The translations under genes and the position numbers were made by a program. This document shows positions 1-9,343 of a stretch of 64,000 nucleotides of DNA, one piece after another. How positions within the stretch are numbered: the first letter of the stretch is position 1; each line of letters begins with the position of its first letter. The notes beneath the pieces are model-generated. The model saw only the letters and a program-made list of their open reading frames with translations. It made no database searches and was not told the origin of the DNA. Source of the DNA: Roseivirga sp. (lineage in GTDB: Bacteria; Bacteroidota; Bacteroidia; Cytophagales; Cyclobacteriaceae); assembly GCA_018402485.1 (NCBI GenBank), contig JAGYIY010000001.1:1024001-1088000 (forward strand), in the 5' to 3' direction.

Positions 1-535
1 CCAGATCTTCCGGGTAATCCTCCAATAGGGGTTCAATGATGGCAATGGCTTGGCTTGAACCACTTATGTCGATATGAATGCCATCACCTTGAATGGGCAG
101 AATGCATGAAGAGGCGGTGTGGTTGACAAGACAATTTACTTGTTCACCTAACCGAATATAGCACAGCGCCTTGAGCCGTTTGAAAAAATAATCCCATTGT
201 TCGGAAAGTTGGATTTTTAGGTTGAGTTGATTCTCATTCCATTCATCTAAAAGCTGAATGGATTTTTCGGTAGCACCACTATTTAAAGTTTCGCGTATGT
301 ACCAATAGGTATGAGAAATATAGTCTTCGGCTGTTTTAGCAAAAGTATTGCGAATAGAGTCTAGTGCCTGTGCGCGCTTTAGGTTGTAGTAGTAGGTGAT
401 GTCAGTGGGTATTACCGTTGTATGCCGTTCTTCCAAGAGCTCAACCATCCTTTCATTTGAATGATTATCTGTTTTAGAGCAAGCTCCTAAAAACAGATAA
501 GAGCATAAAAGCAGTAAAAAAAAAGGCTTATTCAT
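1..535 (-). CDS. TPR/CRTAC1-type lipoprotein, N-terminal part (runs off window)
   Basis: Open frame from the ATG at 533-535 to the window edge, about 178 residues. It starts with a lipoprotein signal (hydrophobic stretch, then LGAC with Cys19 as lipidation site). The helical part that follows contains a NCLVNHTASSCILPI segment and GDGIHID, which I recognise from the N-terminal tetratricopeptide-like part of Bacteroidota CRTAC1 / FG-GAP repeat (ASPIC-UnbV) proteins. These are surface lipoproteins of unknown exact role. The C-terminal propeller would lie outside the window, so the family call rests on the N-terminus only. A perfect -7 element lies 5 nt before the start codon. Confidence 0.6.
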   Translation of the reverse strand, partial: MNKPFFLLLLCSYLFLGACSKTDNHSNERMVELLEERHTTVIPTDITYYYNLKRAQALDSIRNTFAKTAEDYISHTYWYIRETLNSGATEKSIQLLDEWNENQLNLKIQLSEQWDYFFKRLKALCYIRLGEQVNCLVNHTASSCILPIQGDGIHIDISGSSQAIAIIEPLLEDYPEDL

Positions 536-540
536 GTGTT

Positions 541-548
541 CAAAGATA
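541..548 (-). promoter_or_regulatory. Bacteroidota -7 element (TATCTTTG)
   Basis: The minus strand reads TATCTTTG, matching the TAnnTTTG consensus of the Bacteroidota housekeeping sigma factor. Only a partial -33 (TTTC) lies about 17 nt upstream. The start codon of the lipoprotein gene begins 5 nt downstream, so the transcript would have almost no leader. Confidence 0.45.
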
Positions 549-609
549 TAGAATTATTACTTTCGAAATTACGGAAACTCATATTGGCTCATCTTTTAAC
601 CATCATTAC

Positions 610-1833
610 ATGATTGTGCAACCTCTTTCCATTGGCCTTATCAAAGAAGGTAAAATCCCGACTGACAAAAGGGTGCCGCTTACCCCTGATCAGGTAGAGG
701 AACTGTTGTCAAAATACCCTGAAGTGGAATTAAAATGTCAGCGGAGTGATATCCGTTGTTTTGCAAATGAGGCTTATGCGAATGCCGGGGCAGCATTATG
801 CGATGATGTAACAGGTTGCGATGTGATACTTGGTGTCAAAGAGGTGCCTGTGGAAATGCTGGCAGAAGGTAAAACACACTTTTTCTTTTCGCATACCATA
901 AAAAAACAGTCTTATAATAGGTCATTGCTTCAAGCTATGTTAAACAAGAACATTCGGCTCATTGATTGGGAGTGCCTCACCGATACCCATGGAAGGCGCT
1001 TGATTGCTTTTGGCCGCTATGCCGGAATTGTTGGTGCCTATAACGCTATTTTAACCTTTGGACAACGCTACAACCTCTTTCATTTACGGCCTGCTCATCA
1101 ATGCTTCGATCTAGATGATTTAAAATCAGAATTCGAAAAAGTAAAATTGCCCAAAATTAAAATTGTGCTTACCGGAGGTGGACGAGTGGCCAAAGGAGCT
1201 ATAGAGGTTTTGGCAGGTATGCAGATAAGAAAAGTAAGCCCGGCTGAGTTGCTTCATGAAGTGTATGATGAACCTGTTTTTGCTCAATTAAATTCCCGTG
1301 ATTATCATCTGAGAAAGGATGGGGCAGCTTTTAATCGAGATGATTTTTATGCTAATCCATCTGCTTATGACTCTGATTTTTTGAAGTTTGCCCGAAAAGC
1401 AGACGTATTGATTGCAGGAGCCTTTTGGGACCCCGAAGCACCAGTGCTCTTTACCCGGGAAGACATGACCCATCTCGATTTTAAACTAAGGGTAATTGCT
1501 GATATTACCTGCGATATTGAAGGCTCTATTCCTTCCACCAAAAGATCAACCACCATTGAAGATCCATTGTACGATTATAATCCCGACAATGACAGAGAAG
1601 AGCCTCCCTTTACCGATGAAGGTAATGTTACAGTGATGGCGGTGGATAATTTGCCCTGTGAGTTACCAAGAAATGCTTCTCATGATTTTGGTAGAGAATT
1701 TCTCAGACAAATACTTCCTAGTCTTTTGGGTGATGATCAGGATAGAATCATTGGGCGTGCTACCATTACCGATCAGGGAGCCCTAACTCCTGAATTCAAA
1801 TACCTGCAAGGCTATGTCGATGGAACTGAATAG
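610..1833 (+). CDS. Saccharopine dehydrogenase / alanine dehydrogenase-like NAD(P) oxidoreductase
   Basis: A 407-residue cytosolic protein. The N-terminal third (to about residue 140) resembles the AlaDh/PNT N-terminal domain. A Rossmann segment follows with LTGGGRVAKGAIEVL near residues 187-201. The arrangement fits the Lys1-type saccharopine dehydrogenase (lysine-forming) and alanine dehydrogenase superfamily; Bacteroidota members are usually only called NAD(P)-dependent oxidoreductase. The true substrate cannot be read from the sequence. The last 20 bases overlap deoC, so the two are probably cotranscribed. No downstream lysine-pathway gene is present to support a saccharopine role. Confidence 0.75.
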   Translation: MIVQPLSIGLIKEGKIPTDKRVPLTPDQVEELLSKYPEVELKCQRSDIRCFANEAYANAGAALCDDVTGCDVILGVKEVPVEMLAEGKTHFFFSHTIKKQSYNRSLLQAMLNKNIRLIDWECLTDTHGRRLIAFGRYAGIVGAYNAILTFGQRYNLFHLRPAHQCFDLDDLKSEFEKVKLPKIKIVLTGGGRVAKGAIEVLAGMQIRKVSPAELLHEVYDEPVFAQLNSRDYHLRKDGAAFNRDDFYANPSAYDSDFLKFARKADVLIAGAFWDPEAPVLFTREDMTHLDFKLRVIADITCDIEGSIPSTKRSTTIEDPLYDYNPDNDREEPPFTDEGNVTVMAVDNLPCELPRNASHDFGREFLRQILPSLLGDDQDRIIGRATITDQGALTPEFKYLQGYVDGTE

Positions 1834-2482
1834 ATACATAGAACATACAGCCTTGTATCCAACCATAATGAGTGCAGATGTTGAAGAACTCATCAAAGAG
1901 GCTTTGGAGTATGATTTTGTAGGAGTTTGTGTTCCGCCGTTTTGGGTGAAAAAGGCAGCTCGTGAACTGAAGCATTCTGAAATCGCTCTGGTAACCGTAA
2001 TTGGCTTTCCTTTAGGCTACCAAATGACTCAGACCAAAGAAGCTGAAATTAAACAAGCCCTAAGTGATGGAGCCACTGAGCTAGACATTGTAATGAATGT
2101 TTCGGCTTTTAAAAGTGGAATGCCATGGGTGAAGATTGAGTTGGCCAAATGTGCTCATTTGATACATTCGGCCGGTTGTTTAATGAAAGTAATCATAGAA
2201 ACGGCCTATTTATCTGATGAAGAAATCATAAAGGCTACCCTTTTGGCTTGTGAAGCAGGTACTGACTTTGTAAAAACATCTACAGGCTTTGCTTCGCAAG
2301 GCGCACAAGTTGCGCAAGTAGCTTTGATGCGTAAAACAGCCACATCAGAAGTAGGTATTAAGGCCTCCGGAGGAATTAAAACTTGGAAGCAAGCCCAAGA
2401 AATGATTGCAGCAGGTGCCGATCGCATCGGTTGCTCGGCAGGGGCTCAAATGATAGAGGATTGGTTAAAGGAAAAGCCTTGA
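1814..2482 (+). CDS. deoC: Deoxyribose-phosphate aldolase
   Basis: A class I aldolase that cleaves 2-deoxyribose 5-phosphate to glyceraldehyde 3-phosphate and acetaldehyde in deoxynucleoside catabolism. The 222-residue length is normal. Lys154 in VKTSTGF is the Schiff-base lysine, Lys183 in GIKASGGIK the second active-site lysine, and Asp91 in LDIVMN the conserved aspartate. The ATG at 1814 lies inside the end of the upstream gene (20 bp overlap). A second in-frame ATG at 1820 is equally possible. The gene ends 2 nt before the stop of the convergent unknown gene. Confidence 0.93.
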   Translation: MSMELNRYIEHTALYPTIMSADVEELIKEALEYDFVGVCVPPFWVKKAARELKHSEIALVTVIGFPLGYQMTQTKEAEIKQALSDGATELDIVMNVSAFKSGMPWVKIELAKCAHLIHSAGCLMKVIIETAYLSDEEIIKATLLACEAGTDFVKTSTGFASQGAQVAQVALMRKTATSEVGIKASGGIKTWKQAQEMIAAGADRIGCSAGAQMIEDWLKEKP

Positions 2483-2484
2483 GC

Positions 2485-3015
2485 TTATGATGCTTTTTTC
2501 GCCTTGTAATCTTGTATGCCCTTGTGTTTGTAAACTTTTAGTTCAAAATGGTCGAAAATAGCCATTTTTAATCGGTTTTGTGCAGATCCTAAACGATCGG
2601 GTTCACAAGGGAAAACGGTTAATTCTAAAGCGGCCATTAAAAATGTCCGTTTTTTACATAGGTCTTTCAGGTAAGCCAAATAAGTATTCTTCCAGTCGGC
2701 CAAATACTTTTCGTAATGACTGCTCCCATCAAACAGTAGCTCAAGTTGGTTGTCACCGATTTGGTACCTAAAAATACCGGCTAGTATTTGGTATCCTTCC
2801 GCTAGTATTTCTAAATGATCAGATTGAAATTGTGCAATTTTTTCGCTGGTGGCATCCATCAGCTGTAAAGGGTTGTATTGCTCGAAGTAAGATGCTTTTA
2901 TTTCTTCCAACATTTCCACTAACAATTCCCTTTGTGCATCGCGCTGTGCTTGCTTAAGGATGTAATTCTTATCTAATACGAACAGTCTTCCTTCCAAAAT
3001 TCTAACGTTTCCCAA
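2485..3015 (-). CDS. Conserved-looking protein of unknown function
   Basis: A 176-residue, soluble, mostly helical protein without signal peptide or membrane segment. I recognise no family. It has a charged amphipathic N-terminal half (many Gln, Glu and Lys) and a C-terminus ending in a Lys/Ala-rich tail. It fills the space between deoC and the M14 peptidase gene and is convergent with deoC. Length, amino-acid composition and the lack of a better frame support a real gene. A function cannot be assigned. Confidence 0.6.
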   Translation of the reverse strand: MGNVRILEGRLFVLDKNYILKQAQRDAQRELLVEMLEEIKASYFEQYNPLQLMDATSEKIAQFQSDHLEILAEGYQILAGIFRYQIGDNQLELLFDGSSHYEKYLADWKNTYLAYLKDLCKKRTFLMAALELTVFPCEPDRLGSAQNRLKMAIFDHFELKVYKHKGIQDYKAKKAS

Positions 3016-3052
3016 AGGTAGCTATTTTTTTAAAAGCAGTAAATGATTGATT

Positions 3053-5623
3053 TTACCTTGCGGAGTAGCCACTCACTGTTTTTCCAAAGAAAATTGCATT
3101 CATCATTAGTTTGTTTGTGCCATACCAAAAGGCCCGAAAGTTGGGGTTGTCTGTCATTGAAACCACACGACCGCGTCCAAATCCACTGACCCGTATCACA
3201 GATGTTCCCCCTAATGCTTTATGGTTAGCATCGCTAATCCAGCCACTGCGCAAAGGTTTCTCCACATATACCATCGGGTTAGAAAATTTATTTTCAGATG
3301 CTTCTATCATTACATTTCCCCTTCTGAAAGTGGGCAATTCTTCTTTGTAATACCCGAAGGTCATGGGGTGAGATAGCTCTAATTTAGCCATGTAGACGCC
3401 ACCTGGAATGTACTGACCTCTTGAATAATTAGAAATCTCATCATAGGAAACCTCTTCAGCGCCAGGATATTCTACATTCACCATCTCTAAATTGGATAAC
3501 CCACTTCTTGCCATCCAACTCACAGCCGACCCTGTGCCAATGAGCACGCCTCCGTTGCGAACCCAATCTTTCAAGTTATTTAAGCCATTTTCATTGAGCG
3601 GCATGCTACCTGTAATAATGAGGGTATTATACCGGTCTATACCGCTACCCGACAAACGCGAGGCGGGTAGTTTTGTAATGGGCATATCCATGCGGGTGTC
3701 TAGTAAATGCCATATCTCCCCAGCATCGTATGAGCTTCCAGCTTCAACCACGAACGCAATCTTGGGTTTTTCAATGTTGCTAAAACTATTACTTCCCAGC
3801 GAAACCCCACCGGTTAGTCCGGTATTTAAAGCATGAACGTCCAACCCGTCTTCTTGCGAAATTCTAAGCATTTCCTGAAACAAGTCATACTCACTCATTT
3901 CTTGGCCCTTTACGGGAATGAGAATGGTGCCACGATCGAATTCCTTTTCTCCTGGCCCTATAAATTTGCCAGTAGCCACTTTAATGCGGATACCTTTTTC
4001 TAGCAACTGATAAGCTGCACGAGGAGCGTAGTAGCCATGCCATTCGAACGCATAAGCATATTTGCTCAGTCCTCCATAGACCTGCCCTTTTGGGAATGTC
4101 GGTTGTTCTACTTTTTCACCCAATTGGCCACGGCCATACTCTCGGTTGGTCATACTTTTGTATTCCAGGTTGAATGCCATGGGGTACGTCCAGCCGGAAA
4201 TGTCGTAGAAAAGGCTGTCTTGAAATGCTGTGCGTTGCTCAAACATAGCCTTCACTAGCTTATAATTACGTTGTTTGAGCGGAATAATGTAACTGTTTTC
4301 AGGTTTGTAGGATTCGTCTTCTAACTTAATTTCTCGCGAAGGGCGATAGAAATCAATCTCCTGTTGTGCTAGAATTTCGGCCAAGTGAAATGAACGAGCC
4401 GGATCTTTTTCGGCTTTGAACACATAGGCTTTGATGTCATCGCTATCTGCTTCTTTCAGGGCATTTTTGTAAAAGTCTTTTTGATGCTGGAGGAGCTCCT
4501 CTCGCATGTTGACAGCTGCTGCCCAGGTAGAAAGAGCGGTGGTAAATTGATTTTTAATCGTAAATGGAAACGTCAAAACTCCATTAACGCTTTCTTGCGC
4601 ATGACCTCTGGAACTCGCCTGTTCAAATAAAATGCCCATGCCACCATTGATATCTGGAAAAGTTGAGCCTTTTCCGTAATAAAAATCATCATAACCTTCT
4701 TTGGTGTAATACAGTGAACCAATGCTATCAAGAGCTGCTGCATGAAAGGTTCCGATTTTCTCTGTGAGCTCTTGGTTTACCGGAGGAGTAAGGGGATGGG
4801 TACGTTCGGGTACGCCCGGCTGAAAGAAAAAGGTGGAATTTGTCCCCATTTCATGGTGGTCAGTCAGGATATTGGGTTTCCAAAGGTGATATTGTTTGAT
4901 ACGGTTTTGAGACTCTGGTTGTTGAACAGGTAACCAATCTCGATTCAGGTCGAACCAGTAATGATTGGTTCTGCCACCCGGCCAAACTTCATCATATTCC
5001 CTGTCCATGGGGTCGGTGCTAATGTTTTTGCTTTTGTGCATGTTGGCCCATGTGGCAAATCGGTTAAGACCATCAGGATTAAAAGAGGGGTCCAATAAAA
5101 CAACGGTTTGACGCAAAGCCTTATCAATTTCTGGTCCTTCTGCTGCGGCCATGTAATAGGCCATTAGCAAAGCAGCATTTGAACCACTCGGCTCATTGCC
5201 GTGTATGCTAAAGCCCATGTAGGCTACTGAAGGCATTTTTGTGATGTCAAACTTATCTGCTTCATTGGGGTAGGTGAGCCAGGAATGGTCGCTTCTGATT
5301 TTTTCGATTCCGGCTAAGTTATCCGGATGTGTTACCGTTAACAGTAATTGTTCTCTTCCTTCGTGGCTTGTTCCAATCACCTCAAAATCAATTCGTTCGG
5401 AGGCCTTGGCCAATGTTTTCATATAATACACCAATTTGTCGTGCGTAATATGCCATTCGCCTACCTGATGACCAATAACGGACTCTGGTGTGGGGATATC
5501 TGGATTGTAGGTGACATGATTAGGCAAATAATAGGATAATGTCTCTTGTGCAGCAACATTTAAGGTCGTCACTAAGGACAGAAAGCATAGAACCAATACG
5601 GTGATTTTTTTCATAGGTCTCAT
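3053..5623 (-). CDS. Secreted M14-family zinc carboxypeptidase
   Basis: An 856-residue exported metallopeptidase. A signal peptide covers roughly residues 1-26 (ends VAAQ). The M14 domain carries HGNEPSG with zinc ligands His141 and Glu144, a later DHHEMG with the third ligand at His256/257, and a catalytic glutamate, probably Glu334 in LFEQASSRG. The metal site therefore looks complete. The C-terminal 350 residues hold a glutamine-amidotransferase-like/DUF4350-like region, common in large Bacteroidota M14 proteins. A second Met at residue 4 is an alternative start. Probably digests extracellular peptides; the specificity is unknown. Confidence 0.85.
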   Translation of the reverse strand: MRPMKKITVLVLCFLSLVTTLNVAAQETLSYYLPNHVTYNPDIPTPESVIGHQVGEWHITHDKLVYYMKTLAKASERIDFEVIGTSHEGREQLLLTVTHPDNLAGIEKIRSDHSWLTYPNEADKFDITKMPSVAYMGFSIHGNEPSGSNAALLMAYYMAAAEGPEIDKALRQTVVLLDPSFNPDGLNRFATWANMHKSKNISTDPMDREYDEVWPGGRTNHYWFDLNRDWLPVQQPESQNRIKQYHLWKPNILTDHHEMGTNSTFFFQPGVPERTHPLTPPVNQELTEKIGTFHAAALDSIGSLYYTKEGYDDFYYGKGSTFPDINGGMGILFEQASSRGHAQESVNGVLTFPFTIKNQFTTALSTWAAAVNMREELLQHQKDFYKNALKEADSDDIKAYVFKAEKDPARSFHLAEILAQQEIDFYRPSREIKLEDESYKPENSYIIPLKQRNYKLVKAMFEQRTAFQDSLFYDISGWTYPMAFNLEYKSMTNREYGRGQLGEKVEQPTFPKGQVYGGLSKYAYAFEWHGYYAPRAAYQLLEKGIRIKVATGKFIGPGEKEFDRGTILIPVKGQEMSEYDLFQEMLRISQEDGLDVHALNTGLTGGVSLGSNSFSNIEKPKIAFVVEAGSSYDAGEIWHLLDTRMDMPITKLPASRLSGSGIDRYNTLIITGSMPLNENGLNNLKDWVRNGGVLIGTGSAVSWMARSGLSNLEMVNVEYPGAEEVSYDEISNYSRGQYIPGGVYMAKLELSHPMTFGYYKEELPTFRRGNVMIEASENKFSNPMVYVEKPLRSGWISDANHKALGGTSVIRVSGFGRGRVVSMTDNPNFRAFWYGTNKLMMNAIFFGKTVSGYSAR

Positions 5624-5995
5624 TTTGAAAAATCCAATATAAGCAATCTGTTATGTTTTGAAAATAAAAATGTGCTGTAGGGGACAACATAAAAGCGCTA
5701 GATCGCCCTATGAAATAATAAATCTCAGATGATATGGTCCATTTCACCACCTGGTTCTTCTTTTGATTGAGGCATGCTTTGCCTAGAAGATGCATCTGTA
5801 AAATCTTATAGAATGAAGTTGAGAGGGCGATTTGTGAATTTATGTTAACAAAAGGTTAAAACCACCTTTGTTTCATAGCGAAAGCATAACATTTAAAAAG
5901 AAGGATGGATGTTCTGAAAAAGTAAATTTGAGGTGTGAAAAGGGAAAACTATGCTTCCCCGAACTAAAACTTAAATCTATCTAACATTATTGTCT
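5624..5995. other. Intergenic region between M14 peptidase and Oar-like receptor
   Basis: About 370 bases between two divergent genes. It is AT-rich with no convincing gene; a minus-strand open frame entering it from the peptidase gene lies in another frame and is not supported. It should carry promoters for both genes. The clearest one is TAAATTTG at 5923-5930 facing the receptor. Confidence 0.5.
5923..5930 (+). promoter_or_regulatory. Candidate -7 element for the Oar-like receptor gene
   Basis: TAAATTTG matches TAnnTTTG. No good TTTG -33 was found at the expected distance. The implied leader of about 60 nt before the ATG at 5996 is plausible for a major outer-membrane protein. Confidence 0.4.
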
Positions 5996-8900
5996 ATGAA
6001 AAAACTATTACTCAATGTGTTCCTAGTGGGTATGTTGGCTGCTTTTGCAACCACTGCTTTCGGTCAAGGAACAACAAACTCTTCCATTAATGGAAAAGTA
6101 ACAGATGCAAGTGGTGAGACACTTCCGGGTGCTACTGTTGTGGCAGTACACACACCTAGTGGATCTCGTTATGGCAATGTAACAGATGCAAAGGGATTCT
6201 TTAGAATTCCTAACATGCGTGTAGGTGGTCCTTACACGGTAACAGTAACTTTTGTGGGTTACAGTGAATTTAAGCAAGAAAATCTTTTTTTAAGCTTAGG
6301 TCAGTCTTTTCAAATCGAACCTGTTTTGAAAGAAGATAATGTTACTTTAGGAGAGGTAGAGGTTGTTGGAGAACGTAACAGTATCTTCGATGGCAACAGA
6401 ACTGGCTCTGAGACAGTAATAGGACTTGAGCAAATTAATGCGACTCCAACGATTGCTCGTGCCATTGGTGATTTTGCCAGATTTACTCCTCAAGCGATCA
6501 TTGATGAAGGTAGTGATGGTTTCTCCATTTCCATTGGAGGACAAAACAACCGTTACAACTCAATCTATATCGATGGTGCTGTAAACAATGATGTATTTGG
6601 TTTGGCTGGCTCTGGTACTAACGGAGGTCAAACTGGTGTATCACCTATTTCTGTGGATGCTATTGAGCAGTTCCAAGTACAGGTTGCTCCTTTTGATGTA
6701 CGTGTTTCGGGTTTTGCCGGTGGTGCCATCAATGCAGTGACTAGATCAGGCTCTAACGAAATTGAAGCATCTGTTTACAATTTTTGGAGAAATGAAAAAA
6801 TGGCCGGTAAAACGCCAACAGATGTTGAAAGAGCTCGTGAAAAATTGAATGAATTTACTGCTCAAACCTATGGTTTCAGAGTGGGCGGCCCCATCATTAA
6901 AGACAAGCTTTTCTTCTTTGTAAATTACGAAAAGCAAGACGATGAAACACCTCAGCCTTTTAATTTTAACGATTATGAAGGTGATGCCTCTCAATCAGAT
7001 GTTAATGCGTTAATTAACAAATTGAATGGCTTCGGTTATGATCCAGGATCATTAGATGGAAACCCAGTTGTTTTGGAGTCTGACAAAATCACGGCCAAAT
7101 TCGATTACAACTTGAATACCAATAATAAGGTTGCTGTACGATACTCCTATGTAAAAGCCGATAACATTGAAGGTGTAAGATCATCTCCTCGTACTTTGAA
7201 CTTTTACAACAGATCTGAGTCTTTCCTTTCAAAAACGAACTCTTTATCTGCTGAATGGTCTTCAACGATTGGCTCCAATATGTCCAATAAATTGACAGTG
7301 GGTTATGTAAATGTTGATGATGATAGAGACCCTACAGGCGGTGATTTCCCTACTGTGAATATTAATGATGGAAGAGGAAATATTCGCTTTGGAGCAGAAG
7401 AATTCTCTACGGCCAACTTGTTGAAACAAGAAGTCATTACAGTGAACAATAACTTTGAGGTATACAAAGGCAGACATACGTTTACTTTTGGCTTCAATGC
7501 TGAGTTCTATGCTGCAGAAAACCTTTTTATTGCCCAGAACTTTGGTCGTTATACTTACAATTCTCTAAGTGACTTTTTGAATGATCAACCTGCTGATGAC
7601 TATTTCCGATTGTATTCTAATAGAGATGATGTAACCGGCGACGGTTCTATCGCGGCAGCAGTATTTAATTCCAATGTCATTGGTTTTTATGCTCAGGACG
7701 AATTCCAAGTGAATAACGATTTGAAAGTTACTTTTGGTCTGAGACTTGATTTCCAAGGCTTTGATGATACACCTGTCAACTCAGAATTCAACAACAATGT
7801 AATTCCTGAACTAGAGTCTTTCGGATACGATCTAAAAGGTGCCAGTGTGGGTTCTTTTATTGAGACACAAGCTTTGTTTTCTCCACGAATTGGTTTTAAC
7901 TGGGATGTGAATGGAGATAAAACACTTCAATTAAGAGGAGGTGCGGGTATCTTCACTTCTCGTGTTCCTTTGGTTTGGCCAGGTGGTGCATTCAATAACA
8001 ATGGATTTAACTTAGGTTCTGCCGATGAGAATAGTTTCGACGGTATTTTTAGACCTGATGTAAATAATCAGCCTAGAAATCCTGTAAACAGCCCTGTTCA
8101 GTCAGGTAACATCGATTTGTTCGCTGCTGATTTCAAAGCACCTAGAGTAGCTAAATTCAATGTTGCTGCCGATAAAAAACTGGGCAACAGTGGGTTTATC
8201 CTTACTGTGGATGCTTTGTATACAAAAACCATCACTGCTTTGCTTTATGAGAACATAAACATCAAACCAGCTACACGTTTTCTTACCAATACAGGCGACT
8301 TGAGACCTATCTATAATAGGTTTGATAGAATTGCACGTCAATACGGAGGAATTTACTTGGCTTCAAATACGAGTAGAGGTTATGCATACAACCTTTCAAC
8401 CACTTTGACTATGCCTGTTATAAACGGATTCCAAGGTAGTATTTCGTATTCTTATGGTGAAGCGTTCAACGTGTTTGATGGTACCTCTTCTCAAAACTCT
8501 TCTCAATGGAGAGGTTTGAACTCAGTGGGTGGTAGAAACTTTGATCAACCATTAGTAAAGTCAGCTTTCTCTCCCGGACACAGAGCAATTGCTCAAGTAT
8601 CATACAGACATGAGTGGGGCAAAAATGCTGCAACTCAAATAGGTTTGGTATGGGAAGGTCGTTCAGGAAGACCATTTTCTTACATTTACAATGATGGAGG
8701 AAGGTTAAATAACGAGGATTCCAGAGAAAGAAACTTGATCTATGTTCCTGCTAGTAGAGATGATATCGTTTTAGTTGATGATGCTAGAGCTGGTAATGCA
8801 GCGTCTCAATGGGCAAAATTGAACCAGTTCATTTCCAATGATCCTTACTTGAACTCAAGAAGAGGAAATTATGCAGAAGTGAATGCTTCAAGAGCCCCTT

Positions 8901-9217
8901 TTACTTCCATCTTTGACTTAAGATTCTTGCAAGAAGTTTCTTTGTCTGCAGGGGGTAAGGAGCATACGCTTCAGTTCACAGCCGATATTTACAATTTTGG
9001 AAATATCCTCAACAAAGATTGGGGTCGTAGGTATTTCGTTCCCTCTAACTTTGAATTGTTGAACTTTGAAGGCTTTTTAGCTGATGGCACTACTCCTACT
9101 TTTACTTTTGATGGAGTGACTGATAATGATCCTTCTGCCAATAGAATTGATGACTCTGGTTTGGTCAGTTCAAGATGGCAAATGCAATTAGGTATCAGAT
9201 ACATCTTCGGTAACTAG
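5996..9217 (+). CDS. TonB-dependent receptor, Oar-like
   Basis: Outer-membrane beta-barrel protein of about 1073 residues. Signal peptide MKKLLLNVFL... ends near FGQ (about residue 24). A carboxypeptidase-regulatory-like beta-sandwich follows (INGKVTDASGETLPGATV to about residue 115). The plug region contains the QNNRYNSIYIDGAVNND type sequence, and the long barrel ends in an aromatic-rich strand finishing IRYIFGN. This is the Oar/cell-adhesion subtype rather than SusC; no SusD partner follows. The upstream in-frame TTG at 5990 is a less likely start than the ATG at 5996. A strong terminator closes the unit, so it appears monocistronic. The ligand is unknown. Confidence 0.88.
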   Translation: MKKLLLNVFLVGMLAAFATTAFGQGTTNSSINGKVTDASGETLPGATVVAVHTPSGSRYGNVTDAKGFFRIPNMRVGGPYTVTVTFVGYSEFKQENLFLSLGQSFQIEPVLKEDNVTLGEVEVVGERNSIFDGNRTGSETVIGLEQINATPTIARAIGDFARFTPQAIIDEGSDGFSISIGGQNNRYNSIYIDGAVNNDVFGLAGSGTNGGQTGVSPISVDAIEQFQVQVAPFDVRVSGFAGGAINAVTRSGSNEIEASVYNFWRNEKMAGKTPTDVERAREKLNEFTAQTYGFRVGGPIIKDKLFFFVNYEKQDDETPQPFNFNDYEGDASQSDVNALINKLNGFGYDPGSLDGNPVVLESDKITAKFDYNLNTNNKVAVRYSYVKADNIEGVRSSPRTLNFYNRSESFLSKTNSLSAEWSSTIGSNMSNKLTVGYVNVDDDRDPTGGDFPTVNINDGRGNIRFGAEEFSTANLLKQEVITVNNNFEVYKGRHTFTFGFNAEFYAAENLFIAQNFGRYTYNSLSDFLNDQPADDYFRLYSNRDDVTGDGSIAAAVFNSNVIGFYAQDEFQVNNDLKVTFGLRLDFQGFDDTPVNSEFNNNVIPELESFGYDLKGASVGSFIETQALFSPRIGFNWDVNGDKTLQLRGGAGIFTSRVPLVWPGGAFNNNGFNLGSADENSFDGIFRPDVNNQPRNPVNSPVQSGNIDLFAADFKAPRVAKFNVAADKKLGNSGFILTVDALYTKTITALLYENINIKPATRFLTNTGDLRPIYNRFDRIARQYGGIYLASNTSRGYAYNLSTTLTMPVINGFQGSISYSYGEAFNVFDGTSSQNSSQWRGLNSVGGRNFDQPLVKSAFSPGHRAIAQVSYRHEWGKNAATQIGLVWEGRSGRPFSYIYNDGGRLNNEDSRERNLIYVPASRDDIVLVDDARAGNAASQWAKLNQFISNDPYLNSRRGNYAEVNASRAPFTSIFDLRFLQEVSLSAGGKEHTLQFTADIYNFGNILNKDWGRRYFVPSNFELLNFEGFLADGTTPTFTFDGVTDNDPSANRIDDSGLVSSRWQMQLGIRYIFGN

Positions 9218-9237
9218 TATTTAACTAACATCTTATC

Positions 9238-9268
9238 AAAAGCCTGTCCAGCAATGGACAGGCTTTTT
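9238..9268 (+). terminator. Rho-independent terminator after the Oar-like receptor
   Basis: Perfect 12-bp stem AAAAGCCTGTCC / GGACAGGCTTTT with a 6-nt loop (AGCAAT), followed by further T residues. It lies 20 nt behind the receptor stop codon. Confidence 0.92.
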
Positions 9269-9293
9269 ATTTTTATGAATGGATTGTTTTGTG

Positions 9294-9331
9294 AACGGTT
9301 GAACTTAATTTAAACGCAACCGTTAATTTTG
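9294..9331 (+). promoter_or_regulatory. Candidate promoter with an inverted repeat in its spacer
   Basis: TAATTTTG at 9324-9331 matches the -7 consensus, with a TTG at 9299-9301 about 22 nt upstream. A perfect 8-bp inverted repeat, AACGGTTG (9294-9301) and CAACCGTT (9317-9324), touches both elements. This geometry suggests an operator controlling the hydrolase and efflux genes. It is inference from position and symmetry; no regulator gene is adjacent. Confidence 0.45.
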
Positions 9332-9343
9332 AGTTAATAACTT

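Noticed and set aside
5520-5795. A 91-codon minus-strand open frame
   Set aside because: It overlaps the signal-peptide end of the M14 peptidase gene in another frame and has no recognisable features; the intergenic part is AT-rich.
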